DNA from: an uncultured Mollicutes bacterium
GTDB taxonomy: Bacteria > Bacillota_I > Bacilli_A > Acholeplasmatales > Anaeroplasmataceae
Direction: 5' to 3'
NCBI GenBank assembly: GCA_937905855.1
Contig: CALCWU010000023.1
Location: 1-6,723, forward strand
DNA length: 6,723 nt
Shown here in pieces: positions 1 to 5,321 of the stretch (positions within the stretch are counted from its first letter, which is position 1; the number at the start of each line of letters is the position of its first letter). A program made the position numbers and the translations under genes. Below the pieces are notes generated by a model. The model did not search any database. It was not told where the DNA came from and saw nothing but the letters and a program-made list of their open reading frames with translations.

Positions 1-354
1 AACATTTATGAGCTATGTGAATTATTTGACATTAAAATTAATAATTTTGATGAATTAAAAAAAGCAGCTAGTCGTTTAATTGAACTTGGCGCTAAAAATG
101 CGATAGTTTCTTTAGGAGAGTTTGGAGCTCTTTTTATAAATAACGCGGGTGAATTAATTTATGATAAGGGCTATAAGGGACATGTAAAAAATACTGTTGG
201 CGCTGGTGATGCAATGGTGGCTGGTTTTGTTTATAGTTATATTATGGATAAAGATTTAAAGAAAGCATTTGCTTTTAGTGTTGCAAGCGGATGTGCAGCG
301 GCATTTAATGAAACAATGCCTGAAAAACAGGAGATTTTAAGCTTAATTGAATAG
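1..354 (+). CDS. fruK: 1-phosphofructokinase, C-terminal 117 residues (5' end outside window)
   Basis: This is the C-terminal part of a PfkB/ribokinase-family sugar kinase, open from base 1 to the TAG at 352-354. The family signature TVGAGDAMVAGF is encoded at about 193-228. GAGD holds the anion hole and the catalytic Asp (codon 208-210), which deprotonates the sugar hydroxyl attacked by ATP. NTVGAGD-MVAGF together with a late SGCAAAFNE segment is typical of FruK, which phosphorylates fructose 1-phosphate to fructose 1,6-bisphosphate in the cytoplasm after PTS uptake of fructose. Tagatose-6-phosphate kinase (LacC) is a close relative and cannot be fully excluded, because the N-terminal substrate-binding half is missing. 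The next gene starts 11 nt downstream with no terminator between, so they are probably co-transcribed. The usual partners fruR and fruA would have to lie off the left edge. Confidence 0.85.
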   Translation, partial: NIYELCELFDIKINNFDELKKAASRLIELGAKNAIVSLGEFGALFINNAGELIYDKGYKGHVKNTVGAGDAMVAGFVYSYIMDKDLKKAFAFSVASGCAAAFNETMPEKQEILSLIE

Positions 355-365
355 AGGTGATTCCT

Positions 366-1364
366 TTGTATAACGAACCTTATTTTCCATTTTTGATTAA
401 TAAAAATTATATTTCTTATCTTCTAAAAATAATTCATAAAATTAATAAATATGTTTTTAATGATGATTACTATCAAATAGTTATTTTGTTACATGATTTA
501 TCAAGGGTTGCTTCAATTTTAAGCGAAATGGAAATTGATTTAAATAGTAAACGTCTTCAAAGAAGATTTGATTTAAAAGAATCAATTAATTTAATCGATG
601 AATTTATTGAAAAATCTAGTATTATATGTTCAAAGCTTGGCATTAGGTTTGATGTTAGTAAAAACAATTATGATAAAATTAAGTCAGCATCCTATAGTTT
701 TTATGACGATAAAATAATTTATAAAGTAACATTTGAAAATAATAATAAAAGTTTAATAGATTTAAGTGATTTAAGTAATAAATTAGAAATGGCAAATAAT
801 TATTTATTTAAGTCATTATATTTGCTGATTAAAAATTGGACTGAATTATATAAAGAAAACGAAAATAATGATTTTTCTGATTACTTATTATATGTATATT
901 TTCATTCATATCATAGTTCTAATAAGCATTTTACAATGTTTCACCATTTTCAAATTATGAATCAATTAAATTTCAAGGATAAAACGAACCAAAATGCAAA
1001 AGAAAAATATCTTTCAGCTTTAAAGCTATTTTTGGATAAATATATGAATGAGAAAAATTCCTTTAATTATCATAATCTTTCTTTATTATCAAATCCGATT
1101 TTTCCAAACAAATTAGAAGCAGATGATTTGAAGGTTATTAAATGCTTCGTTAGTGGAATATCTAATAGTTACTATTTAGAAAATGCTAATTATATTTTTA
1201 AGGAAAATCGAGAATTGATTATGAATAAGCTATATTGGGAGGACAAGCTAAGTAGTAGTGAAAAATATGGATTATATTTTCTAGCTGTTTATTTTGAAAA
1301 TTTGGAAATTGATTCTCCTTTAAATAAAATAATTCCAAATGATATAAAGTATCGATTAAAATAG
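366..1364 (+). CDS. Uncharacterised 332-residue protein in the fruK-glpK operon
   Basis: I do not recognise a family for this protein. It has no signal peptide, no clear membrane segment and no Cys/His metal cluster or nucleotide-binding loop that I can see. It is rich in Asn, Lys, Tyr and Ile, and looks soluble and mostly helical, with several aromatic-rich stretches (for example YLLYVYFHSYHSS at about 176-188). I chose the TTG start at 366 because AGAGGTGA (353-360) lies 5 nt upstream of it. An in-frame GTG at 357 gives 335 residues but lies inside that ribosome binding site. The gene sits 11 nt after fruK and 8 nt before glpK on the same strand, so it is almost certainly co-transcribed with both. 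The context suggests a role linked to sugar or glycerol use, but no function can be assigned. Coding is well supported by the long uninterrupted frame, the spacing and the ribosome binding site. Confidence 0.8.
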   Translation: MYNEPYFPFLINKNYISYLLKIIHKINKYVFNDDYYQIVILLHDLSRVASILSEMEIDLNSKRLQRRFDLKESINLIDEFIEKSSIICSKLGIRFDVSKNNYDKIKSASYSFYDDKIIYKVTFENNNKSLIDLSDLSNKLEMANNYLFKSLYLLIKNWTELYKENENNDFSDYLLYVYFHSYHSSNKHFTMFHHFQIMNQLNFKDKTNQNAKEKYLSALKLFLDKYMNEKNSFNYHNLSLLSNPIFPNKLEADDLKVIKCFVSGISNSYYLENANYIFKENRELIMNKLYWEDKLSSSEKYGLYFLAVYFENLEIDSPLNKIIPNDIKYRLK

Positions 1365-1372
1365 AGGTAATT

Positions 1373-2847
1373 ATGAAATATATATTAGTTTTAGATCAAG
1401 GAACAACGTCAACAAGAGCAATAATTTATGATCAAAAAGCAAAAGTAATTGCGAGCGCTCAGGAAGAATTTAAACAAATATACCCTAAACCAGGATATGT
1501 AGAACACGATCCGATTGATATCTTATCAAGTGCAAGAAGTGTTATATCTACAGCCATAACTAGAGCAAAAATTAAATATAGTGAATTATTAACTATGGGA
1601 ATTACCAATCAGCGTGAAACAGTAATTCTTTGGAATAAAGAAACAGGAGAGCCTATTTATAATGCGATAGTTTGGCAATGTAGAAGAAGTATAGACTATT
1701 GTAATAATCTTATTAATAATGGCTATGAGGAAATGATAAAAGCCAAAACTGGTTTAAAAATAGATCCTTATTTTTCAGCTACAAAAATTAAATGGATTTT
1801 TGAAAATGTAAGTGTGGCTAGAAAGCTTGCTAAAGAAGGTAATTTAGCAATTGGTACGATTGATACATATCTATTATGGAAGCTTTCAGGTGGAAAAATA
1901 TATAAAACAGATTACACTAATGCTTCAAGAACAATGATTTTTAATATTTATGATTTAAAATGGGATACAGATTTGTGTAATTTATTTGGGATAGATATAA
2001 GCCTATTACCTGAAGTTTGTCCATCAAGTCATTTTTTTGGATATACAAGTGAAGATGTACTTGGTTGCAAAATACCTATAAATGGTGTTGCTGGTGACCA
2101 GCAAAGTTATTTGGCCAATTATGCTTAAAAAGTGGTGAATTAAAGGTTACATATGGTACTGGATGCTTCTTATTGATGAATACTGGTAATATGGCAATTA
2201 ATAGTTCAAATGGCTTACTAACAACCCTTGCTTGTATGCAAAACAATAAACCAATATATGCAATTGAAGGAAGTGTATTTGTAGCTGGTGCATTAATACA
2301 ATGGTTGCGTGATGAACTTGATATAATTAAAAATGCTAGCGAAACGGAAGAAATAGCTAAAAGTGTCAAAGATGCAAATGGTGTTTACATTGTTCCTGCT
2401 TTTGTAGGACTTGGAGCTCCATACTGGGATTCACAGGCTGAAGGAATAATTACAGGATTAACTAGAGGTGCTAATAAGAAGCATATAGTAAGAGCGGCTT
2501 TAGAAGCAATTGCCTATGAAGTATATGACCTAGTAAAAATAATGGAAGAAGAAAATAATGTTGAAATTAAAGCTATTAAGGTTGATGGTGGAGCATGTGT
2601 TAATAATTTTTTAATGCAATTTCAGGCAGATATATTAAATAAATATCTTTTAAGACCAACATCTATTGAAGTTACAGCTCTTGGTGCTTGCTATCTAGCA
2701 GGACTAAGTGTTGGCTTATGGAATGAAAAAGATCTTGAAAGATTAGCAATAATTGATCAAGAGTTTAAGCCAAATATGAGTTATGAGGAAAGAAACAAAT
2801 TAATAAACGGTTGGCATAAGGCTATTGAAAAATCAATATTAAAATAA
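1373..2847 (+). pseudogene. glpK: Glycerol kinase, interrupted by a net -1 frameshift
   Basis: GlpK phosphorylates glycerol with ATP to glycerol 3-phosphate in the cytoplasm. The N-terminal part (1373-2128, 251 codons) carries the phosphate-binding DQGTTSTR (residues 8-15), the glycerol-contacting NQRET (79-83, Arg81/Glu82), Tyr133 in DPYF, and GDQQ (241-244, catalytic Asp242). It then reads six wrong residues to a TAA at 2126. The rest continues in the next frame from about 2107 to TAA 2845-2847 and carries TYGTGCFLLMNTG, FVGLGAPYWD and KVDGGACVNNF, the second ATPase-fold domain. Joined, the protein would be about 492 residues, a normal GlpK length. The start ATG follows AGAGGT with 8 nt between the upstream stop and the ATG. 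The downstream piece has no well-placed ribosome binding site (candidate TTG 2173 or ATG 2176), so it is unlikely to be made alone. Neither piece should be an active kinase. Phase variation or a sequencing error remains possible. Confidence 0.9.
2105..2128 (+). other. Frameshift site in glpK (probable loss of one ATTT unit)
   Basis: The upstream frame reads S-Y-L-A-N-Y-A and stops at TAA 2126-2128. The -1 frame reads L-F-G-Q-L-C-L-K-S-G from 2107, which is what GlpK has after GDQQ. The present DNA is AGTTATTTGGCC (2105-2116). Adding a second ATTT gives AGTTATTTATTTGGCC, which reads S-Y-L-F-G-Q and restores both frame and family length. A 1-nt loss from a T run would also restore the frame but would leave the protein one residue short. 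No canonical -1 slippery heptamer or following hairpin was seen. Confidence 0.75.
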
Positions 2848-2850
2848 AAT

Positions 2851-2896
2851 AAAAGTCCTTCTAATATTAATTTATAATATTAGGAAGGGCTTTTTT
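2851..2896. terminator. Bidirectional terminator between glpK and cotJC
   Basis: The left arm (2851-2868, AAAAGTCCTTCTAATATT) pairs with the right arm (2876-2896) across the 7-nt loop AATTTAT, with one bulged G and one G-T pair. The right arm ends in six T on the + strand, and the left arm begins with AAAA, giving a T run on the - strand. It can therefore stop both the fruK-glpK transcript and the converging cotJ transcript. It begins 3 nt after the glpK stop and overlaps the cotJC stop codon (2880-2882). Confidence 0.85.
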
Positions 2897-3434
2897 CTAT
2901 ACCTTGATATTTTTTTAATAATTCAGCAAATCTAGCATAATGAATTATTTCTCTTTGCCTTAAAAAGGAAAGAGGAGCAAGAATATCCTTATCATTTGTT
3001 AAATCCATTAAATGCTCGTAGCAGGCTCTAGCCTTTTCCTCGGCGGCTAAATCTTCAGTTAGATCAGCAATTACATCACCTGTTGAGGCAAAGTAAGTAG
3101 CCGTAAATGGATTACCTGTGGCATCAACAGGATAAATTCCGTATTTATGTTCAGCATAGTTTGGAGCAAAGTCATTTGTTATTTTGGCATCTGCAGTAAG
3201 CATTCTAACCATTTCATATAATATTTCAACATGGGCTAATTCTTCAGTAGCAATTTCCTTAAGAAGAAGTTTTCCATCTTCAGTTGGCATAGTATTTGCC
3301 TGAAAGAAGTAACGCATTGCTGCACCGATTTCACCAGAATATCCACCTATTTGGGTTAAGATTAATTTAGCAAAATCAGGATTGGGATTTTTAATATTAA
3401 CAGGGTATTCTAAAAAGTTTTCATATTTCCACAT
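2880..3434 (-). CDS. cotJC: CotJC-like / manganese-catalase-family protein
   Basis: This 184-residue ferritin-like four-helix protein belongs to the manganese catalase family, spore-coat CotJC branch. The dimanganese ligand pattern is complete: Glu35 (GGYSGEIGAAMRY), Glu65 with His68 (ATEELAHVE), Glu132/133 (DLAAEEKARA) and Glu162 with His165 (REIIH). Known relatives disproportionate hydrogen peroxide or form part of the inner coat in Bacillus. The CotJC hallmarks FTATY (110-114) and GDVIADL-EDLAAEEKARA are present, and the length fits CotJC (about 190) rather than the longer classical Mn-catalases. The ATG at 3434 is chosen because the family begins MW-YE and GTGGTGAT lies just upstream; an in-frame ATG at 3479 would add 15 non-family residues. 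The gene overlaps the preceding CotJA/B-like gene by 14 nt, suggesting translational coupling. An oxidative-stress role is equally possible if the host does not sporulate. Confidence 0.88.
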   Translation of the reverse strand: MWKYENFLEYPVNIKNPNPDFAKLILTQIGGYSGEIGAAMRYFFQANTMPTEDGKLLLKEIATEELAHVEILYEMVRMLTADAKITNDFAPNYAEHKYGIYPVDATGNPFTATYFASTGDVIADLTEDLAAEEKARACYEHLMDLTNDKDILAPLSFLRQREIIHYARFAELLKKYQGIEKSPS

Positions 3435-3789
3435 TTTTATCACCACTATAAAAATTATAATTTTCGACAACTGCATCATTGCTTAATACATAAAAATTAT
3501 TTTGAAAATAGTCAATCATTTTATTTCTTTCAGTATTAATTTGCTTTAATGCTTCAATTGCCTTTACTGAATTTTTATGAGTACCAATAAATAAATTAAG
3601 TTCAATTGCAATAAATGTGTAGATTTGGATTAAATAAAGTATTTGGTCCTTTATAGATAATGTTGTCATTTCCTCAGGAATAAATTTATAGGGAATATAT
3701 AAATTTTGCCAGGCACTACCCTTTAGGAAGGATTTTTCTAAGTCAGGACTTAAATTAAATTCTTGGGTTTTAATTTCTAAAATATTCAT
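3421..3789 (-). CDS. CotJA-CotJB-like fused protein
   Basis: This 122-residue protein lies directly upstream of cotJC and overlaps it by 14 nt. Residues about 14-40 (SPDLEKSFLKGSAWQNLYIPYK and onward) resemble CotJA, a short protein ending in a G-x-x-x-x-x-LY-PYK-type segment. Residues about 46-99, containing IELNLFIGTHKNSVKAIEAL and ending in an NNF segment, resemble CotJB, whose mark is a helical L-x-L-x-THP-N-x-EAL stretch. The last 23 residues match nothing I know. In Bacillus, cotJA, cotJB and cotJC are three separate genes, so one gene with both features suggests a fusion. The start ATG at 3787-3789 is preceded by a strong GGGAGGAAA site. The stop is TGA (3421-3423). Similarity is judged by eye; the CotJB part is firmer than the CotJA part. 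The role is probably assembly or partnering of the CotJC protein. Confidence 0.7.
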   Translation of the reverse strand: MNILEIKTQEFNLSPDLEKSFLKGSAWQNLYIPYKFIPEEMTTLSIKDQILYLIQIYTFIAIELNLFIGTHKNSVKAIEALKQINTERNKMIDYFQNNFYVLSNDAVVENYNFYSGDKNVEI

Positions 3790-3805
3790 AATTTCCTCCC
3801 AAGAT

Positions 3806-3830
3806 ATTATATGATATAAGAATAAAAGAA
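3806..3830 (-). promoter_or_regulatory. Possible promoter of the cotJ-like operon
   Basis: On the - strand, TATAAT (3806-3811) is preceded by CA, giving CATATAAT. No good -35 exists 16-18 bp upstream, where only a T-rich stretch is found. A start about 7 nt downstream would fall in the GGGAGG ribosome binding site, leaving a leader of about 10 nt. CATATAAT is also close to the -10 of sporulation sigma factors (sigma-E type CATACAAT), but the matching -35 was not seen. This is a weak assignment. Confidence 0.35.
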
Positions 3831-3849
3831 AAAAGGGCAGAAGCCCTTT
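3821..3849 (-). terminator. Terminator of the ferredoxin gene
   Basis: A 7-bp stem AAAGGGC/GCCCTTT (3832-3838 with 3843-3849) has a 4-nt loop, AGAA on the + strand. On the - strand it is followed by TTTTTTCTTTT, a typical intrinsic terminator tail. It lies 9 nt beyond the ferredoxin stop and separates that gene from the cotJ-like operon, whose putative promoter begins at once downstream. Confidence 0.85.
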
Positions 3850-3858
3850 GTTTCATAA

Positions 3859-4029
3859 TTATTCCTCTTCAATTGCAGAAACTGGACAAACAGCTTGGCA
3901 AGCACCACAATCGATGCAAACAGCTGGATCAATTTCTGACTGAGTATCGCCAGCAGTTATTGCAGAAACTGGACATTCAGCAATACAAGCTCCGCAAGAA
4001 ATACAAGCATCAGTTACCTTTCTTGGCAT
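3859..4029 (-). CDS. 2[4Fe-4S] ferredoxin, 56 residues
   Basis: This is a small clostridial-type ferredoxin, a soluble low-potential electron carrier. It contains two complete cluster motifs: Cys9-IS-Cys12-GA-Cys15-IAE-Cys19-Pro and Cys38-ID-Cys41-GA-Cys44-QAV-Cys48-Pro (CxxCxxCxxxCP twice). The protein runs MPRKVTDACISCGAC near the start to VSAIEEE at the end, a normal length for the family. The ATG at 4027-4029 follows a near-perfect AAGGAGGT site (complement of 4036-4043). The gene is monocistronic, with a good promoter (4058-4086) and its own terminator (3821-3849). The product probably serves enzymes of fermentative metabolism, such as pyruvate:ferredoxin oxidoreductase or hydrogenase, or radical enzymes. 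No partner enzyme lies in the window, so the exact role is unknown. Confidence 0.95.
   Translation of the reverse strand: MPRKVTDACISCGACIAECPVSAITAGDTQSEIDPAVCIDCGACQAVCPVSAIEEE
3872..3888. repeat. 17-bp direct repeat, copy 1 (in ferredoxin)
   Basis: ATTGCAGAAACTGGACA occurs here and, identically, at 3959-3975. Both copies encode CPVSAI on the - strand, at the end of each cluster-binding half of the ferredoxin. The period is 87 bp, exactly 29 codons. It reflects the internal twofold symmetry of the protein. Confidence 0.9.
3959..3975. repeat. 17-bp direct repeat, copy 2 (in ferredoxin)
   Basis: This is the second identical copy of ATTGCAGAAACTGGACA, encoding CPVSAI of the first cluster motif (Cys19 onward). 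It lies 87 bp from copy 1, and the flanking bases differ on both sides. Confidence 0.9.
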
Positions 4030-4057
4030 AGTACAACCTCCTTATTACTTTATCTAG

Positions 4058-4086
4058 ATTATATAACATTTTTTATTCAAAGTAAA
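4058..4086 (-). promoter_or_regulatory. Promoter of the ferredoxin gene
   Basis: Read on the - strand, TTTACT (4081-4086) and a perfect TATAAT (4058-4063) are separated by exactly 17 bp. This is a good sigma-A type promoter. Transcription would start near 4051, leaving a leader of about 20 nt that includes the AAGGAGGT site. Confidence 0.75.
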
Positions 4087-4089
4087 TAC

Positions 4090-4101
4090 TTCTAATTAGA
4101 A
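4090..4101. promoter_or_regulatory. 12-bp perfect palindrome between divergent promoters
   Basis: TTCTAATTAGAA is a perfect palindrome. It lies midway between the -35 of the ferredoxin promoter (4081-4086) and the -35 of the yneF promoter (4109-4114). Such a site could bind a dimeric regulator acting on both genes. It matches no operator consensus I can name with confidence, and AT-rich palindromes also arise by chance. Confidence 0.3.
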
Positions 4102-4108
4102 AAAACTA

Positions 4109-4137
4109 TTGATTATTTTCTTTCTTTAAGATAAAAT
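4109..4137 (+). promoter_or_regulatory. Promoter of yneF
   Basis: TTGATT (4109-4114) and TAAAAT (4132-4137) are separated by 17 bp. The predicted start is near 4144, about 20 nt before the ATG at 4164. A TATAAT at 4137-4142 is also present but lies too far (22 bp) from the -35. Confidence 0.65.
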
Positions 4138-4163
4138 ATAATGTGTAACGAGGAGTTGATTAT

Positions 4164-4397
4164 ATGTTATCATTTTTAAGTGTCCCTACATACGGAATAG
4201 TAATTATAGCAATTGGTACATTTATTATAGGTTTAGTTGTAGGATTCTTCCTTTCAAGATTTTTATTTAAGAGATATTTAAAGAAGAATCCACCAGTTAA
4301 TGAAAATATGATTAGAGCTATGATGCAGCAAATGGGTAGAACCCCATCTGAAAAGCAAGTAAGAGCTGTAATGAAATCAATGAATGATGCAAAATAA
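4164..4397 (+). CDS. yneF: UPF0154 family membrane protein (YneF-like)
   Basis: This 77-residue protein has a short N-terminus, one hydrophobic helix (about residues 9-31, rich in Ile, Val, Gly and Phe), a positively charged RFLFKRYLKK segment, and a cytoplasmic tail. The signature KKNPPVNENMIRAMMQQMGR (about 40-59), followed by PSEKQVRAVMKSMN, identifies the UPF0154/YneF family found across Bacilli and their relatives. Its function is unknown. The charged residues after the helix suggest an N-out, C-in single-span protein. The ATG at 4164 follows GAGGAG (4150-4155) at normal spacing and a promoter at 4109-4137. In Bacillus subtilis yneF lies in the same yne chromosomal region as plsY (yneS) and parE, and that association partly persists here. 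A strong hairpin follows the gene. Confidence 0.92.
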   Translation: MLSFLSVPTYGIVIIAIGTFIIGLVVGFFLSRFLFKRYLKKNPPVNENMIRAMMQQMGRTPSEKQVRAVMKSMNDAK

Positions 4398-4402
4398 TTG
4401 AT

Positions 4403-4438
4403 GAATACACAAGACTAATCTTGTGTATTCTTTATTTT
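4403..4438 (+). terminator. Strong hairpin terminator or attenuator after yneF
   Basis: A perfect 12-bp stem, GAATACACAAGA (4403-4414) with TCTTGTGTATTC (4419-4430), has loop CTAA and is followed by TTTATTTT. It is an intrinsic terminator starting 6 nt after the yneF stop. The next gene's ribosome binding site starts at 4439, directly after the T run, leaving no room for a separate promoter. The hairpin may therefore act as a partial terminator within an operon, or as an RNA-processing site. Confidence 0.85.
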
Positions 4439-4452
4439 AAAGGAGAAATTAT

Positions 4453-5301
4453 ATGGATTGTTGTTTATGGATATTATATAGTTCATATTATGATAATGAG
4501 GAATTAAATTCAGCTAAAAAAATGTTAAATAAGGCTCTTGAATTTGAGATTAAAGCTGAATTAAAATTTTTTGATTATTTTAAAATAGAAGAACAAAAAA
4601 TATTTTATAAGGATGAATTGGTAACTTATTATCCTAAAGTTATTTTTTTTAGAGGCCATAATATAGAATTAATTAAATTTTTTGAGGAAAATGGCGTTTA
4701 TGTAATAAACAAATCTTTTACAACTATTGTTTGTAAAGATAAATGGCAAACAAATGAATTAGTTAAATCCTTAAATATTCAAACGCCTAATTGCGAAATA
4801 TATAATGGTCAAAGCTTTGATTACTGCATGAAAAAGTATGGACTTCCGTTTTTAATTAAATATCGCTATGGTGCTCAAGGCAAAAGCATTTATTTAATTA
4901 ATAACTTGAATGATTTTAATATAACAAAGAATATTAATAATGATGATTATATAATACAAGAATACATAAAATCTTCATATGGTAAAGATTTAAGGGTTTA
5001 TATAATAAAAAACACCTGGCATGCTGCTTGTATAAGAGCTAATGAAAATAGCTTTATGTCTAATATAGCTCAAGGTGGAAAAAGCTATCATTATGATTTA
5101 AGCGAAGATGATTATAATAAAGCCTTGAAAATTTTTAATAAGCTTGATGGAGATATTATAAGTGTTGATTTTTTATTTGGAGATAATGGACTAATTTTTT
5201 GTGAAGCCAATACTAATGCTGGATTTGCTTCCTTCAATTTTTTAGGCTATAACGTTAGAGATTATATGATGGAATACATAAAAAACATAATAAAAAAGTA
5301 A
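4453..5301 (+). CDS. RimK-like ATP-grasp ligase
   Basis: This 282-residue protein has the ATP-grasp fold. Residues about 1-90 form the pre-grasp domain. KDKW (95-98) begins the ATP-binding part. PFLIKYRYGAQGKS (132-145) holds the ATP lysine Lys136 and the glycine-rich loop. IIQEYI (167-172) contacts adenine, and KDLRVYII (178-185) is typical of RimK-type ligases. ISVDFLF (235-241) and CEANTNAGF (250-258) supply the Mg2+ ligands Asp239, Glu251 and Asn253/Asn255. Such enzymes activate a carboxylate as acyl phosphate and join it to an amine; RimK adds glutamate to ribosomal protein S6, and others make peptides or cofactors. The substrate here cannot be told from sequence. All core ATP-grasp residues appear intact. 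The ATG at 4453 follows AAAGGAG (4439-4445). Expression probably depends on read-through of the upstream hairpin. The stop codon lies inside the shared terminator with plsY. Confidence 0.85.
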   Translation: MDCCLWILYSSYYDNEELNSAKKMLNKALEFEIKAELKFFDYFKIEEQKIFYKDELVTYYPKVIFFRGHNIELIKFFEENGVYVINKSFTTIVCKDKWQTNELVKSLNIQTPNCEIYNGQSFDYCMKKYGLPFLIKYRYGAQGKSIYLINNLNDFNITKNINNDDYIIQEYIKSSYGKDLRVYIIKNTWHAACIRANENSFMSNIAQGGKSYHYDLSEDDYNKALKIFNKLDGDIISVDFLFGDNGLIFCEANTNAGFASFNFLGYNVRDYMMEYIKNIIKK

Positions 5302-5321
5302 GCATCATTGCTTACTTTTTT
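5292..5321. terminator. Bidirectional terminator shared by the ATP-grasp gene and plsY
   Basis: AAAAAAGTAAGC (5292-5303) pairs with GCTTACTTTTTT (5310-5321) as a perfect 12-bp stem with loop ATCATT. T runs follow on both strands. The ATP-grasp stop TAA (5299-5301) lies in the left arm and the plsY stop TGA (5305-5307, - strand) in the loop, so the two convergent genes are only 3 nt apart and share one terminator. Confidence 0.9.

Noticed and set aside
357..365. GTG at 357 as start of the unknown gene
   Set aside because: The GTG is part of the AGAGGTGA ribosome binding site. The TTG at 366 has proper 5-nt spacing from that site.
2100..2132. Programmed ribosomal frameshift in glpK
   Set aside because: No X-XXY-YYZ slippery heptamer in the right phase and no stable downstream structure were seen. 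GlpK is not known to use recoding, and a -1 slip would give a protein one residue short at a conserved place.
2076..2369. 97-codon open frame on the - strand within glpK
   Set aside because: It lies opposite conserved GlpK coding sequence on both sides of the frameshift, has no ribosome binding site and encodes no recognisable protein.
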